Source of the DNA: Acidovorax sp. Root219
GTDB taxonomy: Bacteria > Pseudomonadota > Gammaproteobacteria > Burkholderiales > Burkholderiaceae_C
Reading direction: 5' to 3'
NCBI RefSeq assembly: GCF_001428665.1
Contig: NZ_LMIJ01000001.1
Span: 25,256 to 89,255, forward strand
Length of the DNA: 64,000 nt
A model generated the notes under the pieces. That model ran no database searches. It was not told the DNA's origin and saw only the letters and a list, made by a program, of their open reading frames with translations. Both the position numbers and the translations under genes were made by a program. Below, one piece after another: positions 42,054-51,260 of this stretch (positions within the stretch are counted from its first letter, which is position 1; every line of letters starts with the position of its first letter).

Positions 42054-43249
42054 TGACGATTACGAACCTGCTGCCCGGGCCCACCCGCATCGACGACTTG
42101 GCGCCCCAGCACGACGAGCTGGCCGGCTGGCGCCGCCACATCCACCAGCACCCCGAACTGGCCTTTGCCGAGCACCGCACCGCCGACTTCGTGGCCGGCA
42201 AGCTGCAGCAATGGGGCTATGAGGTCACCCGCGGCATCGGCCAGACCGGCCTGGTGGCGCAGCTGCGCGTGGGCAGCGGCAGCAAGCGCCTTGGGCTGCG
42301 CGCCGACATGGATGCCCTGCCGATCCAGGAGGAGACCGGCCTGCCCTACGCCAGCAGCGTACCCGGCTGCATGCATGCCTGCGGGCACGACGGCCACACG
42401 GCCATGCTGCTGGGCGCGGCGCGGCACCTGGCGGCCACGCGGCGCTTCAACGGCACGCTGAACCTGGTCTTCCAGCCGGCAGAGGAGCGCGGCTTCGACA
42501 GCGGCGCCAAGGCCATGGTGGCCGATGGGCTGTTTACGCGCTTTCCCTGCGACATGGTGTTTGCCATGCACAACCACCCGGGTGCGCCGCAGGGCCATTT
42601 CCTCATGCGGCCCGGCGCCTTCCTGGCTGCCGGGGACCGGGTGTTCATCACCATCACCGGCGTGGGCGGCCATGCAGCGCGGCCCCACCTGGCGGTGGAC
42701 CCGCTGGTGGCGGCCGCCGCTACCGTGATGGCACTGCAGACCGTGGTCTCGCGCAATGTGGACCCCAACGAATCGGCCGTGGTCACCGTGGGCCGGCTGC
42801 GCTCGGGCGACGCGCTCAACGTGATCCCGGGCGAGGCCGAAATCGGCGTCAGCGTGCGCTCCTTCAGCCCTGCCGTGCGCGCCCTGCTCAAGGAGCGCAT
42901 CACCGCCCTGGTGCATGCCACGGCCGAGGGCTACGGCGCGAAGGCCGAGATCCGCTACGTCGAAGGCTACCCGGTGCTGGAGAACGATGCCGCCGCCGTG
43001 GCCCTGGCCGGCGAAGTGGCCACCGAGCTGGTGGGGAGCGAGCAGGTGGAGCGCGATTTCACGCGCATGATGGGCAGCGAAGATTTCGCCTACATGCTGC
43101 AGGCCTGCCCCGGCGCGCTGGTGCGCATCGGCAACGGGCCGTCGGAGGGCGGGCGCGGGCTGCACAACCCGCGCTATGACTTCAACGACGGCAACCTGCC
43201 GGTGGGGGCCGCCTTCTGGAGCCGGCTGGCGGAGCGGTTTCTGGCGTAG
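42053..43249 (+). CDS. M20-family amidohydrolase (hippurate hydrolase-like)
   Basis: The 398-residue M20D metallopeptidase hydrolyses N-acyl amino acids or indole-3-acetyl amides in the family. Metal ligands are seen in the MHACGHDGHTAMLLG motif (Cys110, His112), QPAEERG (Glu144/145) and MHNHPG, and the general pattern WRRHIHQHPELAFAEHRTA is diagnostic. GEDF-like GSEDFAYMLQ and a histidine near the C-terminus (GRGLHNPRYDFND) complete the site. It lacks a signal and is cytoplasmic. ATG 42053 overlaps the Bug stop by one base. Substrate class is inferred from family. Confidence 0.93.
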   Translation: MTITNLLPGPTRIDDLAPQHDELAGWRRHIHQHPELAFAEHRTADFVAGKLQQWGYEVTRGIGQTGLVAQLRVGSGSKRLGLRADMDALPIQEETGLPYASSVPGCMHACGHDGHTAMLLGAARHLAATRRFNGTLNLVFQPAEERGFDSGAKAMVADGLFTRFPCDMVFAMHNHPGAPQGHFLMRPGAFLAAGDRVFITITGVGGHAARPHLAVDPLVAAAATVMALQTVVSRNVDPNESAVVTVGRLRSGDALNVIPGEAEIGVSVRSFSPAVRALLKERITALVHATAEGYGAKAEIRYVEGYPVLENDAAAVALAGEVATELVGSEQVERDFTRMMGSEDFAYMLQACPGALVRIGNGPSEGGRGLHNPRYDFNDGNLPVGAAFWSRLAERFLA

Positions 43250-43295
43250 CCAACGGCTCGCATGCCGTGTGCGGGCGGGGCACATGCACGCGCCA

Positions 43296-43778
43296 TCAAG
43301 CAGACGAAGGGATTGCACGGAGCGCTTCAAGGTGCTCCTCTAGCCGTTGGGTTTTGAAGCGATACCAAGACTCAAGTTCGCCAGCGTGGCCAACCTGGTT
43401 GCGCATGAGCAAGGACAGCGCATGGATGTCCAGTCCATAGACATCCGTTCCATGCACTAGCGCCATTAGTTCCTGCTCTAGTTCTGCAATCAGTGAGCGC
43501 GGCCAGAAGGGCAGCACAAACCGGAGCAAGGCGTGCTTTCTGACAGGCTTGATCTTAACGGTGAGCGCATCCCTCACCAAATCCAGCGCAGGAGCCCCCA
43601 ACTCGGCGAAGAAGCGCCTCATGACCATCTCGACGGGCGAGCCACTGGTTTCCAGCCACTGGAACAGGCTTTTCAGGACAGGCTCAACCGCGGGGTAGCC
43701 CAATTCGACCAAGTGCTGCGCAGCGGCAACATCGTTGCTATTTTTAGGCAGCAGCGGGGTCAACTCACGCTTTTCCAT
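43296..43778 (-). CDS. DUF5071 domain-containing protein
   Basis: The 160-residue protein begins LTPLLPKNSNDVAAAQHLVE, then LGYPAVEPVLKSLFQWLE and GAPALDLVRDAL, which fits DUF5071. The order Pro-Lys-N-D near the start and repeated helical hairpins is typical of this HEAT-like family. It is soluble and cytoplasmic. Members often stand alone or beside toxin-immunity genes. Codon usage is slightly less GC-rich than that of neighbours. No role is known. Confidence 0.72.
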   Translation of the reverse strand: MEKRELTPLLPKNSNDVAAAQHLVELGYPAVEPVLKSLFQWLETSGSPVEMVMRRFFAELGAPALDLVRDALTVKIKPVRKHALLRFVLPFWPRSLIAELEQELMALVHGTDVYGLDIHALSLLMRNQVGHAGELESWYRFKTQRLEEHLEALRAIPSSA

Positions 43779-43799
43779 GCGATCTAACCAACGGCGTCA

Positions 43800-44462
43800 C
43801 TAAGCCTGCGACCCTGCCGACTGCTCGGCCACCCGCTTCATCGCCTCGTCCATGGCCACCGTCAGCGCCAGCGCCGACTCCTTGTTCGCCGTGGCATCGG
43901 GCGGCAGCACGATGGGCGGCCCGAAGGTGATTCGGATGCGCGGGCGGGTAAAGAAGTGGCTGGCGCGGATCTCGCCCGGCCCGTCGAAGTGCGCGGGCAC
44001 GATCTGGCCCTTGGCGCGCAGCGCAATGGTGGCGGCGCCGCGCTTGGCCTCGGGGTTCTCGGCATTGCGCGTGCCCCCCGGGAAGATCAGCACCAGCTGG
44101 CCCGCCTGCACCAGCGAGACCACCTGGCGGATGGTGGCGGTCGAGGGGCTGCCCCGGTCCACCGGGAAGCCGCCGCCCGAACTGACGAACCAGGCACCCA
44201 GCTTTGTCTCGAACAGCTCCTTCTTGGCCATCTGGTGCAGCTTGCGCGGCAAGGCGGCATAGCCCACCCACAGCGGGTCCGACCAGCCCACGTGGTTGCA
44301 CACCACGATCTTGCCGCCCGGCCCGTCCAGGTGCTCAGCCCCTGTCACCGTGACCCGGGCCACCCGGGACATGAGGACCCGCAGGATACGAACGAAGAGG
44401 TTGGGCTTTTGCAAGGCGGGGGATGCAGAAGCGGAATCCGAAGAAGGTGTGGCGGTGGTCAT
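43800..44462 (-). CDS. PlsC-type 1-acylglycerol-3-phosphate acyltransferase family protein
   Basis: The 220-residue protein has the acyltransferase HX4D motif as His57 and Asp62 (CNHVGWSDPLW) and FPVDRGS, and the third motif is FPGGTRN, where the usual FPEGTR glutamate is glycine. There is one possible membrane-associated N-terminal helix (LFVRILRVLMSRVARVTV). PlsC transfers the second acyl chain to lysophosphatidic acid. Short PlsC-like proteins may also acylate ornithine lipids. ATG 44462 gives a normal N-terminus. The loss of the glutamate is unusual but not unknown in the wider family. Confidence 0.85.
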   Translation of the reverse strand: MTTATPSSDSASASPALQKPNLFVRILRVLMSRVARVTVTGAEHLDGPGGKIVVCNHVGWSDPLWVGYAALPRKLHQMAKKELFETKLGAWFVSSGGGFPVDRGSPSTATIRQVVSLVQAGQLVLIFPGGTRNAENPEAKRGAATIALRAKGQIVPAHFDGPGEIRASHFFTRPRIRITFGPPIVLPPDATANKESALALTVAMDEAMKRVAEQSAGSQA

Positions 44463-44566
44463 TGACAGGAGTGGCGGTCGGGAAAGCGCATGGGCGGCTG
44501 GTTGGGGGCCGCCTGCCATGGGAATGATAAGCCTGTGTGACAGCCCGACCTGGGGGAATCCCTTAA
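44463..44566. other. Spacer upstream of the PlsC-like gene
   Basis: The 100 bases before the MITE-like element hold the presumed promoter of the PlsC-like gene. No clear site was recognised. Confidence 0.35.
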
Positions 44567-44730
44567 GGACCCTCTGCATAAACCTCGCGGATCGGTGGTA
44601 GCGCGGATCGGGATGGGCCGAAAGGCATCTTCTTGCAGCCAATAGCAGGGCTATTGGCAAGAGAAGCAACGCAGCGGACCGCCCGAGGCCGCGCTGCCAA
44701 CGGCCGCAGGGATTTGTGCAGAGGGTCCTT
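44565..44730. repeat. 166-bp MITE-like element
   Basis: The ends AAGGACCCTCTGCATAAACC (left) and, as reverse complement of the right end, AAGGACCCTCTGCACAAATC form imperfect inverted repeats. A perfect small hairpin GCCAATAG-CAGGG-CTATTGGC lies inside (about 44638-44658). There is no coding capacity. The termini recall those of IS5-type elements, but this is uncertain. The following ~140 bases up to 44870 contain no supported gene. Confidence 0.75.
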
Positions 44731-44870
44731 TCACTACCCGTGCCAACTGCAACGCGATGTGCATTGGCTACCCGCATGGAAGGGGCGGAGCCCATGGCGA
44801 GAGCGACTGATCGAAGGTGTCTTGGCTGCGGCTCTGGCGCAGCCGGTGCTCCCACCGGCGCGCCAGGGCA

Positions 44871-45527
44871 TCAAGCTGCAGCGCCCAGCAGTGCCTCGGC
44901 ACATGCAATGCGTCCATGCTCCAGCGCACCCGCACCCGCAACCGCACCCGCACCCCACGCCCGCAGCCGCGCCACATAGCGCGCCGCCTCCCCCGCCAGT
45001 TCCGCTGCGCCCATTTTCCCCGCCCGGTACACCAGAAACGGCTCGGCCCAGGGCAGGCCGCAGCGGTGGGCCGTGGCGTGCAACGGGTGCAGCAGGTCGG
45101 CCAACGCCAACAGGTTTTGGCCCGTGGGCGTGTACGCCTCGGGCACATTGCCGGCCGTGGCAACCACCAGCAGGGGCGTGCCTTCCAGATGGCGCCCTTC
45201 GCTCGCGTAGGCCATGTAGTACATGCGGGTCAGCACCGCGTCCTGCCAGGCCTTGAGCAGGGGCGGGGTCGCATACCACTGCACGGGGAACTGCAGCACC
45301 ACGCGGCGGGCGCTGAGCAGGCGGCGCACCTCGGCATCCACGTCGATGGCGCTGCCCTCGGGGTACAGGGCCGCCATGTCCACCACCTCCACACCAGGCA
45401 GTGCGGCGGCGGCATTGGCCAGCGCGCGGTTGGTGGCGGACTGGGCAAAGCGCGGGTGGAACAGCAGCACCAGGGTGTCGATGCTGCGGACGGGGGCGGC
45501 GGTGTTGGTGGTGGTGATATCGGTCAT
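44871..45527 (-). CDS. Flavodoxin-fold NAD(P)H oxidoreductase
   Basis: The 218-residue protein begins at ATG 45527 with AGGAG six bases upstream. It has the Flavodoxin_2/NQO1 fold: VLLFHPRFAQSATNRAL (FMN phosphate loop), VVLQFPVQWYATPPLLKAWQ and YYMAYASEGRHLEGTPLLVV. KefF, MdaB and similar enzymes reduce quinones or electrophiles with NAD(P)H and bind FMN or FAD. The C-terminal ~20 residues (AWGAGAVAGAGALEHGR) look non-conserved and may reflect nearby insertion. It is divergent from a frameshifted LysR gene, its presumed regulator. Confidence 0.85.
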   Translation of the reverse strand: MTDITTTNTAAPVRSIDTLVLLFHPRFAQSATNRALANAAAALPGVEVVDMAALYPEGSAIDVDAEVRRLLSARRVVLQFPVQWYATPPLLKAWQDAVLTRMYYMAYASEGRHLEGTPLLVVATAGNVPEAYTPTGQNLLALADLLHPLHATAHRCGLPWAEPFLVYRAGKMGAAELAGEAARYVARLRAWGAGAVAGAGALEHGRIACAEALLGAAA

Positions 45528-45530
45528 CAA

Positions 45531-45619
45531 AGGCTCCTGTGGGTTGGTAGATGCGCCAAGGATGCGATCCGGTCGACAATTAATCCAACGGATAATTCGT
45601 ATATCAACTCATTGATTTC
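45531..45619. promoter_or_regulatory. Divergent control region with LysR-like inverted repeats
   Basis: Between the oxidoreductase and the LysR gene are ATTAATCC-AAC-GGATAAT (about 45580-45597) and TCAA-CTCA-TTGA. Both are plausible LysR sites controlling the divergent pair. Confidence 0.5.
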
Positions 45620-46551
45620 ATGAATCTACGTGGCATAGACCTGAACCTGCTGGTGGTGCTGCAGGCCCTGCTGGACGAGGCCCATGTGACGCGCGCGGCC
45701 GAGCGGCTGGGCCTGTCGCAGCCGGCCATGTCGAACGCGCTGGAGCGCTGCCGCCACCTGTTCGGCGACCCGCTGCTCGAACGTGCCAAGGGCGGCATGC
45801 GCCTCACGCCCAAGGCCGAGGCCCTGCGCGAACCCCTGTCGCGCCTGCTGGCCGATGCGGCGCGCGTGATCGACCCGCACCCCCAGGTGGACCTGGCCAC
45901 GCTGCGCCAGACGGTGCGCATCGTCATGGCCGACTACCCGGCCGTGATGGTGGTCGGCCCGCTGCACGCACGGCTGGCGACGAGCGCGCCGGGCATCAAC
46001 CTGGTGGTGGAGCCCTGGCACGGCGCGGCCGATGCGCTCGACGCCATGGCGCGCGGACGGCTGGACTTGGCGGTGTCGGTCTTCCCGGTGGTGGAGGCGT
46101 CGTTCCACCGCGAGGAGCTGCTGCACGAGCAGTACGCCGTGTGCATGCGCGCCGGGCACCCCGCGGCGAAGGACTTCAACCTGGAGCGCTGGCTGCAGTA
46201 CCCGCATGTACTGGTCTCGGGCCGGGGCGAGACGCGCGGCGCGCTGGACCAGGCGTTGCTGGCCTTGCAGCGCACACGCCGCGTGGGCGTGTGGTGCCGA
46301 GCTTTCTGCTGGTGCCACCGCTGCTGGCCAGCTCGGACCTGATCGCCATGGTGCCGCGACGCTGCCTGCCGGTTGCTGGCGGGGTTGGCGGCATTAGTCC
46401 GTTTGCAGACCTCGCGGTGTTCGAGCCACCGATTGCGGTTGAGGGCTTTGCGCTGCACTTGGCCTGGCATGCGCGGCGGCAGCAGGATGCGGGGGTGCGG
46501 TTGGTGGCGGGGGTGGTGGGGGAGTTGCTGCGGGGTGAGATCAACGGTTGA
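45620..46551 (+). pseudogene. LysR-family regulator with a single-base frameshift
   Basis: From ATG 45620 the first ~223 residues are a normal LysR protein of the NodD/NahR-like subgroup (MNLRGIDLNLLVVLQALLDE, THVTRAAERLGLSQPAMSNAL without the initial T). Near 46289-46294 the frame is lost: GTGGGCGTGTGGTGCCG lacks one G compared with the expected VGVVVPSF coding. The remainder, VPSFLLVPPLLASSDLIAMV and onward to 46551, continues in the next frame and is conserved. The intact protein would have about 310 residues. A sequencing error is as likely as a real mutation. As written, the truncated product is 240 residues with a foreign tail. Confidence 0.8.
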
Positions 46552-46637
46552 TGTAAATCGTTGCGCGTGCTTCCGCTCCGCACGCAAGGCCGGTACGATG
46601 GGGCCCGCCACGACCGATCCTTTCATCGCCCCGCCGC

Positions 46638-47180
46638 ATGGACACGCCGCACATGCCCCTCTACACAGTGGCCTACCTGGGCGTGGATGCGTTGGCCCAG
46701 GCCTTCATCGACGGCTTTCGGCGCCAGCACGATCCGCAGGTGGACCTGGTGGCGCCGCATTTCACGCTGGTGTTCGGCTGCTCGGCCGTACCTGAAGCGG
46801 CCTACCTGGCGCATGTGGCGGCCATCTCAAGGCATGCGCAGCCCATCCGCTTCCATTGCCGCCACGCCATGCTGCACGCGGGCGGGCCCGATGCCGGCGC
46901 CTACGTGTTCCTGGTGCCCGACGAGGGCAACAGCGCCATCGCGCGGCTGCACGACAGGCTCTACACCGGCGTCCTGGCCCCGCACTTGCGGTTGGAGATT
47001 CCCTATATTCCACACATCACGATCGCGTCCACAAGCGACATCGCGGCGGCGAAGGCCCTGTGCGACGGGCTCAACCAAGCAGGCGTCGACATCGCTGGCC
47101 AGTTGCAGTCCCTGACCGTGGGCGCGCTGAGGGACTGCCCCTTTCAGGCCATCGCAGAGCACCCGCTGGGCGGACTTTAA
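46638..47180 (+). CDS. 2H phosphoesterase family protein (2'-5' RNA ligase-like)
   Basis: The 180-residue protein has the two HxTx motifs of 2H phosphoesterases: His41 (HFTLVF) and His126 (HITIAS). The spacing of 85 residues fits the family (LigT, CPDase, YjcG). Such enzymes act on 2',3'-cyclic phosphates or 2'-5' bonds of RNA. No ribosome binding site is obvious, and a second start at residue 6 is possible. It is convergent with the PrpR-like gene, with stops overlapping. The biological substrate is unknown. Confidence 0.83.
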   Translation: MDTPHMPLYTVAYLGVDALAQAFIDGFRRQHDPQVDLVAPHFTLVFGCSAVPEAAYLAHVAAISRHAQPIRFHCRHAMLHAGGPDAGAYVFLVPDEGNSAIARLHDRLYTGVLAPHLRLEIPYIPHITIASTSDIAAAKALCDGLNQAGVDIAGQLQSLTVGALRDCPFQAIAEHPLGGL

Positions 47181-49144
47181 GGCGTTGAATTTTCTTCGCG
47201 CAACCGCCGCCACAGCGTCGAGCGGCTGATGCCGAGGATGGCGCAGGCTTGGTCCTGATGGCCCTGCACCGACTGCAGCACCTCGCGCACGCGCTGGCGC
47301 TCCGCAGCCACGCGTGCGCCCTTGAGCAGGCGTTCGCGCACGGGCACGGGGCGCTCCTGCGTGCATTCCGCAAACACTTCGAGCAACCGGGCGCGGTCCA
47401 TCCGTCCACCCGGGGCCAAGTAGCCGTGGCAGGCGAGCAGGCGTTCCACCAGGTTCTCCAGCTCGCGCACATTGCCGGGCCAGCCGTAGCCTGCAGCCAG
47501 CTCCAGCAGAGCGGCCAGCCAGGCCGATGCCTGCGCTGTGGGCACGCCCGCTGCGGCGGCGCGGCGCGCCATCAGGCTGCTGGCCAGGGGGGCGATGTCG
47601 GCGCTGCGCTCGCGCAGGGCGGGCGTCTCGATGCGCAGCACCGCCAGGCGGTAGTACAGGTCACGCCGGAACAGGCCGCGTTCGACCTGCGCGGCCAGGT
47701 CGGCATGGGTGGCGGCGATCACGCGCAGGTCCACCGGCACGGCGGCGGTGGCGCCCAGGCGCAGCACCTCGCGCTCCTGCAGCACGCGCAAGAGCCGCGT
47801 CTGCAGCGCCAGCGGCATGTCGCCGATCTCGTCGAGGAACAGGGTGCCGGTGTGGGCCGCTTCGATCAGCCCGGTCTTGCCGCCGCGCCGAGCGCCGGTG
47901 AAGGAGCCTTCCTCGTAGCCGAACAGCTCGCTTTCGAGCAGGCTTTCACCCAGCGCGGCGCAGTTCACGGCCAGAAAGGGCTGGCTCGCGCGCCGGCTGG
48001 CGGTGTGGATGCCCTGGGCCACCAGCTCCTTGCCGGTGCCGCTTTCGCCGGTGATGAGCACCGTGGCATCACTGGCCGCGCACTGCTGCGCCAGCTCGCG
48101 CACGCGCCGTGCTGCCGTGCTGGTGCCGGTGAAGGCCTCGATCCGGTAGCGCGCCGGCGCGCCGCGCTGGCGCTGGTTGGCGCGCAGGTGGCGGTCGGCG
48201 CGCTGGATGACGGCCGGGTCGCGGCACACCAGCAGCGCACCGGTGACCTCGCCGCTTTCGACGATGGGCGCACGCCGCACGACCAGGGTGCGCATGCCGA
48301 TCTGCAGCACCTCCTCGGCCGGGGCATCGCGCATCAGCAGCGTGGCGCCCAGGTCCAGCACGGGCTCCACCTCGCTCAGCACGCGGCCGACCAGTTGTGC
48401 GACGGATGCGCCCAGCAGCTCGGCCATGGCAGGGTTCAGGGCCTCGATGCGCTGGCGCAGGTCCACGGCGACCACGCCGTCCTGCAACTGGCCGAGGATG
48501 GTGCCCAGCCGTTCGTGGCGCGAGCGCTCCGCACGGCTGTGGCGTGCCAGGTGCACGGCGTCCTGCAGCGCCTGGCGCACGGCGTCGTCCGAATACATCA
48601 GCACGCTGGCAATGCCGGCCTGCTCGGCCAGGTCGGCCACCAGCCCGGGGGCGACCACCGCCTCCACCCCGGCTGCGCGCAGGGCCTCTATGCAGGCCGG
48701 CCCGTCCTCAGGGTTGCGGTAGCTGAACTGCGCGATGCCCATGCCGAACAGCGCATCGAGCTGTGCCAAGTGCTCCGACGGCCCATCGAACGACACCAGG
48801 CCGACCCTGGGCGACAGGGCGCGCGCTGCGGCCAGCGCGCGCATGAGGTCGGAGCCCCGCACTTCCACCATTGCCACCGGTATGTCCAGGTGCTGGCGCA
48901 GCCATTCGCCGCTGGCCCCTGCCGCTACCACCGCGTCGACGGGGCTTTGCGCATGCAGGGCCCGCACGGCCACCACGGCATCGTCGAAGGCATGCGCCAC
49001 CAGTTCGATCTGCGCCTGCGCAGCCACCTCCGGCACCAGCCGCGCCAGCACGCGGCCCAGTCGATGGCGGGCCACGGCGACGATGCGCAGCGGGCGGGCT
49101 GCGGCGAGCCCATGGGGCAAGCTGACGGGGCGGGAAAGATTCAT
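47177..49144 (-). CDS. PrpR-like sigma54-dependent transcriptional activator
   Basis: The 655-residue protein has an N-terminal PrpR-type sensor (residues ~15-190, [20 protein letters not shown]), a PAS-like domain ([26 protein letters not shown]) and the AAA+ domain with Walker A GESGTGKE (366-373). Sigma54 contact loop GSFTGA and ESLFGYEEG-like sequence ([15 protein letters not shown]) follow. A Fis-type helix-turn-helix ends the protein ([18 protein letters not shown]). Classic PrpR senses 2-methylcitrate. The divergent Bug and PEP mutase/isocitrate lyase-family genes here suggest a dicarboxylate or methylmalate-type ligand instead. ATG 49144 is chosen by family N-terminus. Confidence 0.92.
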   Translation of the reverse strand: MNLSRPVSLPHGLAAARPLRIVAVARHRLGRVLARLVPEVAAQAQIELVAHAFDDAVVAVRALHAQSPVDAVVAAGASGEWLRQHLDIPVAMVEVRGSDLMRALAAARALSPRVGLVSFDGPSEHLAQLDALFGMGIAQFSYRNPEDGPACIEALRAAGVEAVVAPGLVADLAEQAGIASVLMYSDDAVRQALQDAVHLARHSRAERSRHERLGTILGQLQDGVVAVDLRQRIEALNPAMAELLGASVAQLVGRVLSEVEPVLDLGATLLMRDAPAEEVLQIGMRTLVVRRAPIVESGEVTGALLVCRDPAVIQRADRHLRANQRQRGAPARYRIEAFTGTSTAARRVRELAQQCAASDATVLITGESGTGKELVAQGIHTASRRASQPFLAVNCAALGESLLESELFGYEEGSFTGARRGGKTGLIEAAHTGTLFLDEIGDMPLALQTRLLRVLQEREVLRLGATAAVPVDLRVIAATHADLAAQVERGLFRRDLYYRLAVLRIETPALRERSADIAPLASSLMARRAAAAGVPTAQASAWLAALLELAAGYGWPGNVRELENLVERLLACHGYLAPGGRMDRARLLEVFAECTQERPVPVRERLLKGARVAAERQRVREVLQSVQGHQDQACAILGISRSTLWRRLREENSTP

Positions 49145-49148
49145 TTCA

Positions 49149-49163
49149 ATCAATTTTATTGAT
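49149..49163. promoter_or_regulatory. Possible upstream activator site for the PrpR-like protein
   Basis: ATCAAT-TTT-ATTGAT is a perfect palindrome 110 bases upstream of the sigma54 promoter, at the usual distance for an enhancer site. Nearby TGAAACACAAATGAAA (about 49171-49186) is another candidate, since known PrpR sites are rich in TTTCA/TGAAA. Confidence 0.5.
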
Positions 49164-49272
49164 CCATTATTGAAACACAAATGAAATCCACAGCAATGCC
49201 AAGGCACCCTGCAGAGGAGAAAAATCCTTTCAAATCAATGACTTGAATTGCAACAAGGCCGTATCGGCCCGT

Positions 49273-49288
49273 TGGCACAGCGATTGCA
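49273..49288 (+). promoter_or_regulatory. Sigma54 promoter
   Basis: TGGCACAGCGATTGCA matches the -24/-12 consensus TGGCAC-N5-TTGCA exactly. It lies 58 bases before the Bug start, with the PrpR-like sigma54 activator gene divergent. Transcription should start near 49300. Confidence 0.9.
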
Positions 49289-49345
49289 CAGACCCTGTTG
49301 CCATCGTTGCACCCCGTACCGCCATAAAACCAGGAGACACACTTG

Positions 49346-50332
49346 ATGCACTTCCCCCGCCTTTCCTCCATGGCCTGCACGGCCGCCGCCGCGGCCACCG
49401 CAGTCGCCTGCATGCTCCCCCTGACCGCACAGGCCCAGGCCTGGCCTGCCAAGACCATCCGCTTTGTGGTTCCGTTCTCGTCCGGTGGTGCCAACGACCT
49501 GCTGGCACGCGCGGCGGCAGAGGGCGCAGCCAAGGTGCTGGAGCAGTCCGTCATCATCGAAAACCGCCCCGGCGCGGGCGGCTCGCTCGGCGCCGAGCTG
49601 GTGGCCAGGAGCGCGCCCGACGGCTACACCTTCTTGATCAGCGCGGCCGGCGTCATCTCCAACAGCATGATCAAGAAATCCCTGCCCTTCAAGGACGAGG
49701 ACCTGGTGCCCGTGGTCATGATCGGGCTGGCGCCTTCGGTGGTGGTGGTGCCCAAGTCGGCACCGTACGACAACCTGCGCGACTTCGTCGAGGCGTCGAA
49801 GAAGGGCGCGGGCTTCAACTTCGCCACTGCGGGCACCGGCAGCACGCCCCACTTCGTGGCCGAGATGCTCAACGTGAAGTACGGCGCCAGGCTGCAGCCC
49901 ATACCCTACAAGAGCGGCTCGGAGAGCACCACGGCCGTGCTGGGCGGGCAGGTGGAAGGCACCTCCGAGGCCAGCATCATCGCGCTGCCGCACATCCGCG
50001 GCGACGGCAAGTTCAAGGCGCTGGCCACCACCTGGACGCAGCGCATCTCGGCCTACCCGCAGCTGTCCACCGCCGTCGAGCAAGGATTTCCCGAGCTGCA
50101 GATCGCCCACTGGGCCGGCCTGCATGCGCCGCGCGGCACGCCCGCCGATATCCTGAACAAGCTCGCCGCCGCCGTGGACAAGGCCATGCGCGAGCCCGCC
50201 ACCGTGGCCAAGCTCAAGGGCATGGGCATCGAGCCCATCGGCGGCACGCGGGCGGAGTTCGTGAAGTTCGTCGACGCCGAGCGCAAGCGCCTGGGCGAGA
50301 TCGTCAAGGCGGCGCAGATGCAGGAAAAGTGA
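49346..50332 (+). CDS. Bug-family substrate-binding protein (6 of 7)
   Basis: The 328-residue precursor starts at ATG 49346 (AGGAG nine bases upstream; TTG three bases earlier is an alternative). The signal ends near LTAQAQA. Bug motifs are TIRFVVPFSSGGANDLLAR, IIENRPGAGG, SAPDGYTF, IPYKSGSESTTAVLG and a C-terminal GGTRAEFVKFVDAE. It is the first gene downstream of the sigma54 promoter, followed by a lyase-family gene after 67 bases. The two form an operon that likely serves uptake and cleavage of a branched or 2-oxo acid. Confidence 0.93.
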   Translation: MHFPRLSSMACTAAAAATAVACMLPLTAQAQAWPAKTIRFVVPFSSGGANDLLARAAAEGAAKVLEQSVIIENRPGAGGSLGAELVARSAPDGYTFLISAAGVISNSMIKKSLPFKDEDLVPVVMIGLAPSVVVVPKSAPYDNLRDFVEASKKGAGFNFATAGTGSTPHFVAEMLNVKYGARLQPIPYKSGSESTTAVLGGQVEGTSEASIIALPHIRGDGKFKALATTWTQRISAYPQLSTAVEQGFPELQIAHWAGLHAPRGTPADILNKLAAAVDKAMREPATVAKLKGMGIEPIGGTRAEFVKFVDAERKRLGEIVKAAQMQEK

Positions 50333-50399
50333 GCACGCAGCCCTCACACGCACCACCGATCCACTGCCCGTCTGCTTTTCCGCTATTTCCAGGCCACCC

Positions 50400-51260
50400 A
50401 TGAATACCAAACAACAACTGCGCGCCCTGGTGCAGGCACGCCGCGGCGCCATCGTGCCCGGCGCCTTCAACGCCCTCTCGGCCCGGGTCATCGAAGACCT
50501 GGGCTTCGAGGCCATCTACATCACAGGCGCCGGCGTCACCAACATGTGGTTCGGCCTGCCGGACCAGGGCTTCGTGGGCCTGGCCGAGATGGCCGACCAC
50601 ACGGCGCGCATCCGCGACGCCGTGGGCCTGCCGCTGATCGTCGATGCCGACACCGGCTTTGGCAACGCGCTCAACGTGCGCCACACCGTGCGCACGCTGG
50701 AGCGCGCGGGCGCCGACTGCATCCAGTTCGAGGACCAGGTCGCACCCAAGCGCTGCGGCCATTTCGCGGGCAAGGACGTGATCTCCACCGAAGAGGCCGT
50801 CAACAAGATCAAGGCAGCTGCCGATGCGCGGCAGGACGCGGACCTGCTGATCCTGGCGCGCACCGACGCCTGTGCGGTGCACGGCTTCGAGGCGGCGGTG
50901 GAGCGCGCGCAGCGCTTTGCCGAGGCGGGCGCCGACATCCTGTTCGTCGAAGCGGTGACCACCGCCGATGAAATCCGTGCGCTGCCGCAGCGCCTGGAGC
51001 GCCCGCAGCTCATGAACATGGTGGTGGGCGGCAAGACGCCCATCTTTGGCGCTGAGGAGCTGGGCTGCATGGGCTATGGCCTCGTGCTCTATGCCAACGC
51101 AACCCTGCAAGGCGCCGTGGCGGGCATGCAAAAGGCCCTCGGGGTGCTGCGCGACGACCGGCGCCTCGAAGAAGACCCCGCGCTGGTCGCCCCGTTCGCC
51201 GAGCGCCAGCGCCTGGTCGGCAAGCCGGCCTGGGACGTGCTGGAACGCCGCTATACCTGA
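50400..51260 (+). CDS. Isocitrate lyase/PEP mutase-family protein
   Basis: The 286-residue protein matches methylisocitrate lyase, 2,3-dimethylmalate lyase and oxaloacetate decarboxylase of the ICL/PEPM superfamily. Residues 82-86 DADTG and EDQVAPKRCGH (Cys119 is the catalytic Cys of lyases) are present, and LARTDACAVHGFEAAVERAQ is family-typical. Its position next to a PrpR-like activator recalls prpB, but prpC and prpD are absent. 2,3-dimethylmalate or a related acid is a possible substrate. A large hairpin starts at its stop codon. Confidence 0.9.
   Translation: MNTKQQLRALVQARRGAIVPGAFNALSARVIEDLGFEAIYITGAGVTNMWFGLPDQGFVGLAEMADHTARIRDAVGLPLIVDADTGFGNALNVRHTVRTLERAGADCIQFEDQVAPKRCGHFAGKDVISTEEAVNKIKAAADARQDADLLILARTDACAVHGFEAAVERAQRFAEAGADILFVEAVTTADEIRALPQRLERPQLMNMVVGGKTPIFGAEELGCMGYGLVLYANATLQGAVAGMQKALGVLRDDRRLEEDPALVAPFAERQRLVGKPAWDVLERRYT

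Noticed and set aside
47177..51260. Complete methylcitrate (prp) operon
   Set aside because: A PrpR-like regulator and a lyase-family gene are present, but no 2-methylcitrate synthase or dehydratase follows.
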